From Ooceraea biroi (taxonomy: Eukaryota; Arthropoda; Insecta; Hymenoptera; Formicidae): a stretch of DNA of 64,000 nt. The first letter of the stretch is position 1. Each line of letters begins with the position of its first letter. The notes below the pieces were generated by a model that was given only the letters and a program-made list of their open reading frames with translations, was not told the origin of the DNA and ran no database searches. The stretch is from assembly GCF_003672135.1 (NCBI RefSeq), contig NC_039510.1, positions 744,001-808,000 on the forward strand, in the 5' to 3' direction. The position numbers and the translations under genes were made by a program. Of this stretch, positions 63,701 through 64,000 are shown piece by piece.

Positions 63701-64000
63701 GACCGGATAGTTGCTTCATAATTTTGCCCCGATCGTTCGGTGAGCATACATACTTTTCGTATCTCCGCCACGGAGAATACGCTCTCTGCGCACCCTCCTC
63801 GCTCGCGGATCTTACACATACGCGGTACGTGATTCGTGTCTTCCTCGAGAGTCTCCGCGTTTTCCCCCACGGGGACCCCGAAATCACGGGGTTTCCATCG
63901 GGTTTCCAACTTGGTGCTCTCGCTTAAAACGCGTACGTGCCCGTAGCTCTTTCCATCGTCGGCATTACGAGGCTTCAGGCTCGTATCTCATCGCGCGCGA
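60734..64000. other. No gene recognised
   Basis: 60780-61420 and 63500-63960 are CpG-rich and open in several frames on both strands, with no frame distinguished from the others. 62150-62320 and 62640-63060 are AT-rich. No RNA gene, transposon or splice-bounded frame could be supported. The window ends in noncoding-looking sequence. Confidence 0.5.

Noticed and set aside
1..64000. CRISPR arrays, bacterial operons, phage or viral genes
   Set aside because: No regularly spaced repeats with unique spacers, no ribosome-binding-site-led gene series and no recognisable viral protein motifs were found; the sequence is eukaryotic in character.

Overview
The window looks like animal nuclear DNA, most likely from a hymenopteran insect and possibly an ant. 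Three features support this: (1) no open frame exceeds 280 codons and no gene-dense, operon-like layout is visible; (2) base composition is mosaic, with CpG-rich, non-depleted DNA interrupted by AT-rich islands of a few hundred bases; (3) GA/TC, CA/TG, GAA and CG simple repeats are abundant. The taxonomic assignment is inference from composition. No conserved protein was recognised that would fix the species.

The window appears to be mostly intergenic and/or intronic. No rRNA was recognised, and no convincing tRNA, snRNA, known microRNA, CRISPR array or intact transposon was found by reading. Almost all open frames have the arginine/serine-rich look of CpG-rich noncoding sequence and overlap other equally open frames. 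A few segments are more protein-like or have usable splice signals and are listed as candidate exons at low to moderate confidence. The best are on the plus strand: 49151-49453 (strong acceptor, two in-phase GTAAGT donors), an acidic open frame at 50021-50353, short splice-bounded frames at 50672-50775 and 51684-51820, and a possible terminal exon at 60180-60259 whose product would end in CCIVV, a possible lipidation signal. Their phases do not link into one clear transcript, so no gene model is proposed.

Layout: 1-7.3 kb is mixed noncoding DNA with a GA microsatellite. At 7.33-7.98 kb there is a clear nested duplication: two copies of a roughly 130-bp block flank two tandem copies of a roughly 115-bp block. 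8.2-12 kb holds an orphan open frame, a near-perfect 26-base palindrome, an AT dinucleotide hairpin and a possible TATA box. 12-33 kb is largely featureless. 33-45 kb holds the strongest non-B-DNA candidates (TG/CG alternation, a G-quadruplex/polypurine tract), a triple CACGTG cluster and several small tandem repeats. 44.6-44.9 kb has two perfect small hairpins. 47-54 kb is the densest region for candidate exons and hairpins, plus a possible transposon edge. 54-64 kb is again mostly noncoding, with the candidate terminal exon at 60.2 kb.

No evidence was found for a new enzyme system, defence system or other multi-gene assembly. The most unusual items are structural: the 7.3-8.0 kb duplication, the mutually exclusive hairpins at 51.4 kb, and the non-B-DNA motifs.
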